The notes: generated from the sequence alone by a model not told the origin. Shown: positions 14,824 to 20,201, numbered from the stretch's first letter. The stretch is DNA of 29,603 bases from a virus (IMGVR_UViG_3300034120_000331:1-29603), one strand, 5' to 3'. A program made the numbers and translations.

Positions 14824-15143
14824 TGATTAGCGAAGAAAGAGCCGAGAAAGCGCTGCGGTATCTTGTCGATACAGACGAGCCGTGCGCGCTGGCGAAGGCT
14901 GAGATGGAGCGTGCCGAGTATGGCTGGAAGGCGACCCGTGAGGCCGTCTTCACACATGCCGAGGGTACGGTGGCGGAGCGGCAAGCGATTGCCGCGACCC
15001 ACCACGCCACCAAAGAGGCGCATGAGCGATACTGTGCGGCTGTGGCGCTGTACTCCAAGATGGCGAACAAGCGCGAGACAGAGCGCATCGTCCTCGACAC
15101 TTGGCGCACCATCTCGGCTAACCGACGAATGGGCAGTCCATAA
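14823..15143 (+). CDS. Helical early protein of unknown function
   Basis: ATG shares a base with the previous stop (TAATG); 106 residues. It is helical throughout (ERAEKALRYLVDTDEPCALA, then HATKEAHERYCAAVALYSKM) and ends in VLDTWRTISANRRMGSP, a pattern I recall from several phage proteins that accompany recombinases. It may form a coiled coil or helical bundle and may bind the exonuclease or Erf. It is the last gene of the recombination block; a hairpin lies immediately downstream. Confidence 0.65.
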   Translation: MISEERAEKALRYLVDTDEPCALAKAEMERAEYGWKATREAVFTHAEGTVAERQAIAATHHATKEAHERYCAAVALYSKMANKRETERIVLDTWRTISANRRMGSP

Positions 15144-15167
15144 AAAAAGCCCCACCGAAGTGGGGCT
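15142..15167 (-). terminator. Leftward intrinsic terminator with TTCG loop
   Basis: Read on the minus strand: an 8-bp stem AGCCCCAC/GTGGGGCT around TTCG, closed by a C-G pair, then seven T residues. The T-run is on the minus strand, so it stops leftward transcription; on the plus strand no T-run follows. It would block transcripts from the minus-strand operon at 16.6-18.9 kb before they reach the early operon in antisense. Confidence 0.75.
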
Positions 15168-15188
15168 AAGGACTCTCTAGGAGAATTA

Positions 15189-15241
15189 CACGGAGAATCA
15201 AGCAATGCTCCGTGAGAATAGCAGACCAGTGGGGTAATGCA
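15189..15241 (+). promoter_or_regulatory. Helicase leader: ribosome-site hairpin and short leader frame
   Basis: CACGGAG (15189-15195) pairs with CTCCGTG (15208-15214) around a 12-nt loop. The stem holds the GGAG ribosome site and the loop holds the ATG at 15205. This hairpin could hide the start of the short leader frame and thereby control the helicase start at 15242, which follows the leader stop by 4 nt. This is inference from sequence only. Confidence 0.45.
15205..15237 (+). CDS. Ten-residue leader peptide before the helicase gene
   Basis: The frame encodes MLRENSRPVG and ends in TAA. Its start has the cassette GGAGAATC, five bases, ATG, identical in form to three genes of the minus-strand operon, while the helicase start has only a weak GGGG site. 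Ribosomes leaving the TAA are 4 nt from the helicase ATG, so coupled re-initiation is possible. The peptide has no recognisable function and may matter only as a translated leader. Confidence 0.4.
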   Translation: MLRENSRPVG

Positions 15242-16567
15242 ATGGATGAATACGAAAGTCTCGCGGATGGTGATGTATCGCAGTTGGCACCGGCTGACTG
15301 GTTTAAACGATTCGTTTACGTTGCCGAGGGCGACCTGTTTTTCGATGTAAAGACGCATCAGGACTATTCCCGGCAGACGTTTAACGCCCTGTTCCGGGGT
15401 ACGCCGTGCTACTCCGTACACAACAAGGCTAGGCGCATTGAGGCGGCTACCTTCTTCGATGAGAACCGTGCGGCCATGGGTAGTTACGTCGCCAACGCTC
15501 TCACATACGCGCCGGGTGAAACCGAGTTGCTGAAGAAGGCCGGGGTGGGCTACGTCAACAAGTGGAAAGACTCACGGCCAGCCGCACAGAGCGCGGATGT
15601 CTCGCTGTGGCTAAACCACCTGCACCGGATGATTCCTGCCGACTTCGAGCGCGAACACGTTTTGAACGTGATGGCGTATAAGCGCCAGAACCCACAGCGC
15701 AAGATCAACCACGCCGTGCTGCACACGGGTTTACCCGGTGGCGGTAAGGACACGCTCTGGGCGCCTTTCCTGTGGTCTATTGGCGGCGGGTCGCTAAAGA
15801 ACATAGCCGTGGCTAGGGCTGAAGAGGTCGCAGGTTCGTGGGGCTATACCTACGAGTCCGAGGTGATCGTGCTAAACGAGATTCGATACCGTAAGGGCGA
15901 TGACCGCCGGGCGATGGAAAACAACCTGAAACCCGTGATCGCTGCGCCGCCTGAGTTGCTGCTGGTCAATAAGAAACAGCAGCACCCGTACTATGTGGTT
16001 AATCGTATTTTCGTGCTGGCTTTCAGTAACGACCGAGCGCCGATCACGATCCCGGCTGATGACCGTCGCTGGTTCGTCATTTGGTCGCAAGCGCCACGCC
16101 TACCGGACGACGAGGCTGCAAGGCTGTGGGATTGGTACGGCAAAGGCGGGTTCGAGGCTGTGGCCGGTTATCTGGATGCGCGGGACGTTAGCGCGTTTAA
16201 CCCCGGAGCCGTGCCACCGTTGACCGATGCGAAATTGGCGATGGTCGATCTTGGCATGAGCGGCGGCGAGGCATTTATTGCGGATATGGTGCGGCAACGT
16301 CGCGGAGTCTTCGCCAGAGGCGTTATAGGGTCGCCGTGGTCGGAGGTGCTGTCTGGTATTGCCGCAGGTACGGACGGCCATAAACCGTCTCGTGAGACGT
16401 TATTCGTGGCACTACGGGAGAGCGGCTGGAAGGATATCGGGCGAGTAATGAGCCGCGAATATCAGACGCCTAAACACTTATGGGTGGCTCCCGAGTTGGC
16501 CGACCGTAGCAAGTCGGACATTCGTGCCATGGTCGAGGGTAAGCCCGACCTTCAAATGGTGAAATAA
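15242..16567 (+). CDS. SF3/DUF5906-like replicative helicase
   Basis: ATG at 15242 with GGGG 7 nt upstream gives 441 residues; an in-frame GTG at 15212 has no ribosome site at a workable distance. The ATPase core has Walker A GLPGGGKDT (163-171), Walker B VIVLNE (208-213), sensor-1 FSND (261-264) and an arginine pair in DDRRWF (273-278), as in the D5/NrS-1-polymerase helicase family (DUF5906). These proteins unwind DNA at the phage replication fork. The 120 N-terminal residues lack recognised primase catalytic residues, so primase function is probably absent or supplied by the host. The C-terminal 110 residues may form a winged helix (PSRETLFVALRESGWKDIGR). Confidence 0.85.
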   Translation: MDEYESLADGDVSQLAPADWFKRFVYVAEGDLFFDVKTHQDYSRQTFNALFRGTPCYSVHNKARRIEAATFFDENRAAMGSYVANALTYAPGETELLKKAGVGYVNKWKDSRPAAQSADVSLWLNHLHRMIPADFEREHVLNVMAYKRQNPQRKINHAVLHTGLPGGGKDTLWAPFLWSIGGGSLKNIAVARAEEVAGSWGYTYESEVIVLNEIRYRKGDDRRAMENNLKPVIAAPPELLLVNKKQQHPYYVVNRIFVLAFSNDRAPITIPADDRRWFVIWSQAPRLPDDEAARLWDWYGKGGFEAVAGYLDARDVSAFNPGAVPPLTDAKLAMVDLGMSGGEAFIADMVRQRRGVFARGVIGSPWSEVLSGIAAGTDGHKPSRETLFVALRESGWKDIGRVMSREYQTPKHLWVAPELADRSKSDIRAMVEGKPDLQMVK

Positions 16568-16585
16568 AGGGGGCTTGCGCCCCCT
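16562..16585 (-). terminator. Terminator closing the minus-strand micro-operon
   Basis: The stem AGGGGGC/GCCCCCT (16568-16585) has a four-base loop. Read leftwards it is followed by TTATTT, so it terminates minus-strand transcripts. It stands just after the stop of the last minus-strand gene and also directly after the stop of the helicase gene, so it may partly serve both directions, but the rightward side lacks a T-run. Confidence 0.65.
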
Positions 16586-16588
16586 CGT

Positions 16589-16651
16589 TCAATCGTCGAA
16601 CAATATCGACGCAAGTACCGTCAGAGCGACGGCGATCAAGAATCCCGCCAT
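16589..16651 (-). CDS. 20-residue membrane peptide, end of micro-operon
   Basis: ATG at 16651 is preceded by a GAGGG ribosome site about 7 nt upstream. It encodes MAGFLIAVALTVLASILFDD: one hydrophobic helix with an acidic end. It overlaps the preceding gene by 16 nt in another frame and is the last frame before the terminator. The ribosome site, the hydrophobic pattern and the position support translation. Its function is unknown; an inner-membrane regulator is one option. Confidence 0.5.
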   Translation of the reverse strand: MAGFLIAVALTVLASILFDD

Positions 16652-16770
16652 AAGTTAGCCCTCGCGGTATCAATGCAGCGCGACAGATACGTTATCCAGT
16701 ACCGGCGAGTGCAACGGGTTAGCCGTGGATAGGTAGGCTGCAACCCCCATCGTTCGTGAAACTCGGTCAT
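16636..16770 (-). CDS. 44-residue basic aromatic protein of micro-operon
   Basis: ATG at 16770 forms an ATGA overlap with the stop of the gene before it. It encodes MTEFHERWGLQPTYPRLTRC, continued by TRRYWITYLSRCIDTARANL. It is rich in Arg, Tyr and Trp with two Cys residues and has no known motif. The ATGA coupling is the same kind as elsewhere in this genome and is the main evidence that it is real. Possibly nucleic-acid-binding. Confidence 0.5.
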   Translation of the reverse strand: MTEFHERWGLQPTYPRLTRCTRRYWITYLSRCIDTARANLWRDS

Positions 16771-16976
16771 GGCCTACCCTCCAATGCGCGGCGCACTTCC
16801 TCCACAAAGGGCGCGAGTTCCCTAACCGTCAAGTCGTCGTCCCATGCGCTCAGGAAAGCCCGCACAGCCGTTTTAAGGCGCTCAGGGTTAGGGGGCGCCC
16901 GGTACACCATGGGCGCATCATCGGCCGCGAATAGCGCCTCTAATTCTGCAATCGTGGGTATATGTGGTTTTTCCAT
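16767..16976 (-). CDS. 69-residue acidic-helical protein of micro-operon
   Basis: ATG at 16976 with GGTGA a few bases upstream. The protein (IPTIAELEALFAADDAPMVY, then TAVRAFLSAWDDDLTVRELA) is helical with an acidic middle and a basic end. No motif was recognised. It follows the 40-residue gene by 4 nt and leads into the 44-residue gene by ATGA. Confidence 0.6.
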   Translation of the reverse strand: MEKPHIPTIAELEALFAADDAPMVYRAPPNPERLKTAVRAFLSAWDDDLTVRELAPFVEEVRRALEGRP

Positions 16977-16980
16977 ATGT

Positions 16981-17103
16981 TCACCAATAGACCGAAATAG
17001 GATTAATGCGACGGCTACAGCGCCAGTTTGGAGGCGGTACGTGGCGCCAATCGTAGCCGCGTGAATACCAGTAGCCTAGGTGCCAGAGTTTAGGGAATCG
17101 CAT
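16981..17103 (-). CDS. 40-residue Trp/Tyr/Arg-rich protein of micro-operon
   Basis: ATG at 17103, overlapping the end of the HTH gene by 14 nt. It encodes MRFPKLWHLGYWYSRGYDWR and ends in NPISVYW. The proportion of Trp, Tyr and Arg is very high. No open frame other than this one covers the stretch between its neighbours, which supports it. Function unknown. Confidence 0.5.
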   Translation of the reverse strand: MRFPKLWHLGYWYSRGYDWRHVPPPNWRCSRRINPISVYW

Positions 17104-17299
17104 GGGGCGCCCTCAGCGCATAACGCGCATACCGCTTGCCGTTTTGAGTTTCAGTCTGGCATTCGATATCCAGCCCGGAGCGCCTGAGATCGGCCACGCG
17201 TGCGGCTAGCCTGAAACATCCGAATTCGGTTAGCGCATCGAGTGGAGTCAGTGTACGGCCCGCAAGTAACGCGGCCCGGATCTGTTCGTTTTGTGACAT
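17090..17299 (-). CDS. Small helix-turn-helix protein (HTH_39-like)
   Basis: ATG at 17299 with GAGGG about 8 nt upstream; 69 residues. The frame is open further upstream but those codons lie in the previous gene. NEQIRAALLAGRTLTPLDAL, then EFGCFRLAARVADLRRSGLD and a basic strand NGKRYARYAL match a winged-helix-like small phage HTH family. The Thr-Pro-Leu-Asp-Ala-Leu turn and the Arg-rich recognition helix are typical. It may regulate the operon or the repeat region beyond its promoter. Confidence 0.75.
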   Translation of the reverse strand: MSQNEQIRAALLAGRTLTPLDALTEFGCFRLAARVADLRRSGLDIECQTETQNGKRYARYALRAPHAIP

Positions 17300-17309
17300 G
17301 GTGCGGCCC

Positions 17310-17507
17310 TCAGTCAGTGTAAAAATAAACGTGCGCTTCATTCCCACATCGGCGCACAACATAGGTACCGAAACTATCGTGGTCCTTTTCAAGGGCCACA
17401 ATGTGATCGACTAGCGCCCAATCTGGCACATCGGCAGGCGCTCGAATGTGGTGTTCGTTTTTACCGTAGCGTGCCGACTTGCCTAGGTATTCGATGCGGC
17501 TATCCAT
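17310..17507 (-). CDS. 65-residue hypothetical protein of micro-operon
   Basis: ATG at 17507, overlapping the previous gene by 8 nt and preceded by a GGGG ribosome site. The protein (DSRIEYLGKSARYGKNEHHI, then FGTYVVRRCGNEAHVYFYTD) has a charged N-terminal half and a beta-rich end. No motif was recognised. The spacing shows that it is co-translated with its neighbours. Confidence 0.6.
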   Translation of the reverse strand: MDSRIEYLGKSARYGKNEHHIRAPADVPDWALVDHIVALEKDHDSFGTYVVRRCGNEAHVYFYTD

Positions 17508-17727
17508 GGCGGCCCCCTATAGGTTGCAGACTGTTAGTAAGTACTAAGCCCGCGAAACGTCCGGCCGCGTCTACAATGTGACAATGGCCCATTGTGTTAG
17601 GGGGCGGACACCCCGGCAGGCGCCTAACCTGCACGCGGCTACCGGGCGCCACTAAGGCGCAACTGTCCCACGTGTCCATTCCTACCGGCTGGAATGTATA
17701 CCAGCGATTGGTTTTCACCTTATGCAT
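17500..17727 (-). CDS. 75-residue protein with PGCPPPNTMGHCHI motif
   Basis: ATG at 17727 is chosen because it has the cassette GGAGAATC, five bases, ATG; ATGs at 17742 and 17772 do not. The centre reads SRVQVRRLPGCPPPNTMGHC and ends in a strand pattern (IVDAAGRFAGLVLTNSLQPI). A small beta-barrel-like fold with a Cys/His pair is possible. The motif is one I associate with small phage proteins of unknown role. Confidence 0.65.
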   Translation of the reverse strand: MHKVKTNRWYTFQPVGMDTWDSCALVAPGSRVQVRRLPGCPPPNTMGHCHIVDAAGRFAGLVLTNSLQPIGGRHG

Positions 17728-17920
17728 GTGCGGATTCTCCATCCATTCGGCGCAATTCTTCGAGTGCGGCACGTTTTGCGAGTGCTATATGGCCCGGTGG
17801 ACACAAGGCGGCTATTTCATCGGCTAAGGCTATAGCACGCGCGGCCCGATCATCATCGGGCGCTGTAATTGCTAACACGAGCGCCGATGTGAGCGCTTCT
17901 AATGGTGTATTTAGTGGCAT
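17720..17920 (-). CDS. 66-residue helical protein of micro-operon
   Basis: ATG at 17920 with the cassette GGAGAATC, five bases, ATG. The protein is Ala/Leu-rich and helical (LEALTSALVLAITAPDDDRA, then LADEIAALCPPGHIALAKRA). It overlaps the next gene by 8 nt. No catalytic motif was recognised; a helical adaptor or inhibitor is possible. Confidence 0.6.
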   Translation of the reverse strand: MPLNTPLEALTSALVLAITAPDDDRAARAIALADEIAALCPPGHIALAKRAALEELRRMDGESAHA

Positions 17921-17938
17921 GGCTAGATTCTCCCTAGG

Positions 17939-18733
17939 TTAGGCGGCAATCCGTGCCGCACGGGTATCGATCACGAAACCGGACGTGTCGCGACGTGCCC
18001 GGCCCTTAGCCGTTAGCGCGACGACAACCCCGGCACGATCTAAAAAGCGCAAGTCTGTTTCGTCGCCATTGATCACGGGGCGCCCCAAAAAGTACTCAGG
18101 CGCCGGACCGTTGAACACAGCCGCGAATGACACGTCCGCCGAATAGTTACGGAGCGCCTTGACGACGATCGGAGCGTACTCAGCCCGGCCACTGTAAGAA
18201 AATGTTAGGTGATAGTTAACGATTCCCGTAACGTGCCGATTCGGAATCTTGGTGTAGTCATAAAACTGAACACGCGGATATGCCGCGAAAATGTGCGGGT
18301 AGTGTTTACCGTTGCGAGTAACCGGCACCATTTCCCATCGAATATCGGACGTGCCGTTGAGGCGGATAGCCGGAAGTTTGCGCTTGCGGCTAGCCTTAGC
18401 CAGAAATGCGTCAATTTCGCGCATCAGTTGCGCCATGAAGTCTACGGGGTGCTGATGAAACAATGCCGTGCGCCGAAGTCTGGCGTGCTGGATAGCGTTG
18501 TCTGGCAACACGGTACCGCTAGAAGTCTCGAACGTGGCGCTGCCCTTAGCCATGCCGCCACGTCCAGCGGTATTTAGGCAGGTAGCCGCACATCCTGCAA
18601 GGTTAGCCGTAGGACACAATTGCACCCCGCTAGAATCGTGAGGCGCAAGGTACAGCACGGCAGTCATATAGCCGCGGGCGCTCCCCTTAACAGTCTTAGG
18701 GTTGGCATCGATATTCAGAAGTTTAGTTTTCAT
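17939..18733 (-). CDS. GP88-family protein (mycobacteriophage gp88-like)
   Basis: ATG at 18733 with the cassette GGAGAATC, five bases, ATG gives 264 residues; the frame is open further upstream, but that ATG lacks a ribosome site. The N-terminal part has GYMTAVLYLAPHDSSGVQLC and AGCAATCLNTAGRGG, with Cys40, Cys48 and Cys52. Later segments IRLNGTSDIRWE, VQFYDYTKIPNR and YHLTFSYSGRAE look like successive beta strands of a barrel. This fits the family known as Gene product 88, whose function is not known. The three Cys residues could bind an iron-sulfur cluster or zinc; that is inference. It is by far the largest gene of the micro-operon. Confidence 0.8.
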   Translation of the reverse strand: MKTKLLNIDANPKTVKGSARGYMTAVLYLAPHDSSGVQLCPTANLAGCAATCLNTAGRGGMAKGSATFETSSGTVLPDNAIQHARLRRTALFHQHPVDFMAQLMREIDAFLAKASRKRKLPAIRLNGTSDIRWEMVPVTRNGKHYPHIFAAYPRVQFYDYTKIPNRHVTGIVNYHLTFSYSGRAEYAPIVVKALRNYSADVSFAAVFNGPAPEYFLGRPVINGDETDLRFLDRAGVVVALTAKGRARRDTSGFVIDTRAARIAA

Positions 18734-18758
18734 TTTGTGATTCTCCAGAGTCTTGTAG

Positions 18759-18899
18759 TTAGTTGATCGCGTATTCGATTGCTGCAGCGACACCGGCTAG
18801 CGTCATAGCGACAATGGCTAGCAAGTCAGCGCCGATCACGTAACCGGCAATTGATACGAAAAACGAAACGAAACAGAGAGTGTTTAGGAAACGAGTCAT
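18759..18899 (-). CDS. 46-residue two-helix membrane protein, first gene of micro-operon
   Basis: ATG at 18899 with GGAG 9 nt upstream, the same spacing as the other genes here. The protein has two hydrophobic helices, FLNTLCFVSFFVSIAGYVIG and LLAIVAMTLAGVAAAIEYAI. It is the first gene behind the predicted leftward promoter. A small inner-membrane protein made early could act in superinfection exclusion or host take-over; no family is recognised. Confidence 0.6.
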   Translation of the reverse strand: MTRFLNTLCFVSFFVSIAGYVIGADLLAIVAMTLAGVAAAIEYAIN

Positions 18900-18934
18900 T
18901 ACTAGTTGCTCCGTGTAGTTTTGTAAACAAGTCT

Positions 18935-18963
18935 TTTATAACCTAGCAGTCTGATCATATAAA
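18935..18963 (-). promoter_or_regulatory. Leftward promoter of the micro-operon
   Basis: On the minus strand a TATAAA -10 box (18935-18940) is 17 bp from a TTTATA -35 box (18958-18963). The predicted start near 18928 leaves a 29-nt leader before the first gene. The -35 is weak; the strong AT content and position support the call. Confidence 0.5.
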
Positions 18964-19010
18964 GGATTATTTTACAGAGATAGTATGCTGCAACGCTAGG
19001 TATCTGTTGC

Positions 19011-19226
19011 GTTAGTGAACGTAGTAGCACTATTCAGAAGTTAGCGTGAAAGTTACTAACACCTAAACTATTGAAAAACATGGAGAAATGGGAACTGTTA
19101 GTAAAAAAGATAGAGAGTAGTGAAGTTGCAAAAAAAGTTAGTACAGTAAAAGTATAGGGAAAGAATACTTACTGACTTACTAACATTGATCGCAAATGCC
19201 TATTTTTATAGGGTTTGAGCGTTAGT
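19011..19226. repeat. Dispersed GTTAGT / ACTAAC hexamers
   Basis: GTTAGT occurs at 19011, 19097, 19137 and 19221, and its complement ACTAAC at 19055 and 19179, with near copies GTTAGC at 19040 and ACTGAC at 19171. Six exact copies in about 216 bp is far more than expected for a hexamer. They may be binding sites for a regulator or initiator. Confidence 0.6.
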
Positions 19227-19263
19227 AGTCGAAATGACTACAGAGCCTCCCGTAGTGACTACG
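19225..19263. repeat. Two GTAGTC/GACTAC palindromes
   Basis: GTAGTC and GACTAC (19225-19230 and 19236-19241) form an inverted repeat with a 5-bp centre. CGTAGTGACTACG (19251-19263) is a perfect palindrome around one base. Both use the same half-site, so they may be two operators for one dimeric protein. Confidence 0.5.
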
Positions 19264-19283
19264 GATTGCTGACACCTCTGCTT

Positions 19284-19367
19284 GTTGCACCTACGCAACA
19301 ATCACTGTTGCATCTACGCCACAACGTAGCCATGTTGCATAAACGCAACGTGTTGCATCTACGCAAC
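19284..19367. repeat. Four GTTGC-N6-GCAAC palindromic repeats
   Basis: Copies are at 19284-19299, 19307-19322, 19334-19349 and 19352-19367; the consensus is GTTGCATCTACGCAAC. Three have perfect five-base arms and the second has one mismatch. Half-sites occur at 19006-19012 and 19446-19452 (GTTGCGT) and 19434-19440 (ATGCAAC). Start-to-start spacing is 23, 27 and 18 bp. They look like iterated binding sites for a dimeric protein. Confidence 0.7.
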
Positions 19368-19510
19368 ATAACGTATTGCAAACGATTCTGTTACGCATGA
19401 TGAGAATCATTAGCGTCTAGGGTTGTGGTAGACATGCAACCATCCGTTGCGTCAAAACAACAGGGGGGGGTAGGGCATGGCGTTGACCGGTCACGATTAC
19501 GATGCCCTCA

Positions 19511-19560
19511 CAAAAACTTTTTAAAATTTTTGCAATCACTTCAATTTAAATAAAAAAGTA
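19511..19560. other. AT-rich stretch, candidate DNA-unwinding element
   Basis: Nearly all bases are A or T, including CAAAAAC/TTTTTG arms at 19511-19517 and 19527-19532. It lies 140 bp beyond the palindromic repeats and just before the HNH gene. Easy melting here fits an origin; alternatively it supplies an UP-type element for the HNH promoter. Confidence 0.4.
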
Positions 19561-19564
19561 ACTG

Positions 19565-19573
19565 TGCTATGCT
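19565..19573 (+). promoter_or_regulatory. Extended -10 promoter of the HNH gene, predicted leaderless
   Basis: TGC followed by TATGCT forms an extended -10 element. Exactly six bases separate it from the ATG at 19580, so the usual transcription start is the A of the start codon. No clear -35 was found. Confidence 0.45.
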
Positions 19574-19579
19574 TGGAAC

Positions 19580-19936
19580 ATGAAACCAAAAGCACCTGCC
19601 TCTCTTGAGGAAATCAAAACCTTTATTTCCTACAACCCTGAAACAGGATTGTTTACGCGAAACATTCGCTGGGGGTCCAAGCCTGCTGGTTCGCCTTTAG
19701 GCTCGTTGAGCAAGTTTGGCTACCATCAAATCAGCGTCATGGGCCGGACGTACACCGCTCAACGTCTTGCTTGGTACATCTCACACGGTGAGTGGCCTGA
19801 TGGCGATATTGACCACATCAACAGGAACAAGACCGATAACCGCATCGCCAACCTTCGCGTGCTATCTCGATCTGAAAACCTAAAAAACCGCCATCCGTAT
19901 AAAAAGGTTAAAAACCTTACTTGCCCTCTCCACTAA
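19580..19936 (+). CDS. HNH endonuclease (HNH_3 type, homing-like)
   Basis: ATG at 19580; 118 residues. The N-terminal part has the family strand pattern YNPETGLFTRNIRWGSKPAG and GYHQISVMGRTYTA. The nuclease core is GDIDHINRNKTDNRIANLRV (residues 75-94), with His79 and downstream Asn residues, followed by SENLKNR. Most relatives have AHRLAW where this one has AQRLAW at 60-65, so one conserved histidine is Gln. Such free-standing enzymes nick or cut DNA and usually spread as selfish genes; some act with terminase in packaging. Its place before the terminase genes allows both. It is preceded by the AT-rich region and a predicted leaderless promoter. Confidence 0.85.
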   Translation: MKPKAPASLEEIKTFISYNPETGLFTRNIRWGSKPAGSPLGSLSKFGYHQISVMGRTYTAQRLAWYISHGEWPDGDIDHINRNKTDNRIANLRVLSRSENLKNRHPYKKVKNLTCPLH

Positions 19937-20201
19937 TAAACCTTTTACCGTTATCCTTTATTAGCAACGTCTGACCAGATGCGCTGGTAGCGACCGAGAG
20001 GTAACTGAAGCAGCCCGTAAGGGATGCACCATCTAAGGCACTAAACGTATCCCTAGACGCTTCCGCCTCGGCACACAGGCTCCACGGACGTTGGAGATCG
20101 CGGCCTCCCGGCAGGATCACCCTGCACGTTGCTGCTCGCCAGAGCAGACTGGTTGGGCGTAGCCCAATTTGCTCTTGCTCTTCCTTCCTTGCCAAACCTT
20201 C
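19937..20201. other. Hairpin-rich stretch without a convincing gene
   Basis: Six small stem-loops occur in order: CCAG/CTGG (19975-19987), CCC/GGG with a GTAA loop (20014-20023), CTCCA/TGGAG near 20080, GCAGG/CCTGC (20111-20125), CTGCTC/GAGCAG (20132-20147) and TTGGGC/GCCCAA (20153-20167), the last followed by a T-rich run. The CTAATAAA/TTTATTAG pair (from 19933) lies just after the HNH gene. A minus-strand frame is open through the region but has no ATG or ribosome site inside it. It may encode a structured RNA, act as terminator region for the HNH transcript, or contain a decayed gene. Confidence 0.4.

Larger units (their letters stand above)
18964..19564. other. Gene-free AT-rich control region / candidate replication origin
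   Basis: No frame here has a ribosome site and protein-like content. The region holds two classes of repeats (GTTAGT elements at 19011-19226 and GTTGC-N6-GCAAC palindromes at 19284-19367), GTAGTC/GACTAC palindromes, a run of eight G at 19463-19470, and an AT-rich stretch at 19511-19560. Repeats followed by an AT-rich segment are the usual plan of replication origins; the region also separates two divergently transcribed blocks, so it may be a shared control region. Confidence 0.5.

Noticed and set aside
14801-15421. Long minus-strand frame opposite the last recombination gene and the helicase start
   Set aside because: It is antisense to well-supported coupled genes and crosses the terminator hairpin, and its sequence shows no family pattern.
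19284-19367. CRISPR array
   Set aside because: Repeats are 16-bp palindromes with gaps of only 2-11 bp and no unique spacers.
19215-19400. Plus-strand 61-codon open frame within the repeat region
   Set aside because: It has no ribosome site, its composition follows the repeats, and the repeat spacing (23, 27, 18 bp) is not a multiple of three, so the repeats do not encode a repeated peptide.
19397-19410. ATGAT-GAGA-ATCAT inverted repeat resembling part of a Fur box
   Set aside because: Only about half of a Fur consensus matches and there is no gene or promoter placed to be controlled by it.
19463-19470. Run of eight G as a biological signal
   Set aside because: It may be a homopolymer of uncertain length; no gene, promoter or quadruplex with four G-runs can be built around it.
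19937-20201. tRNA or tmRNA gene in the hairpin-rich gap
   Set aside because: No T-loop GTTCRA sequence with matching stem, no acceptor stem closing and no CCA end could be found.
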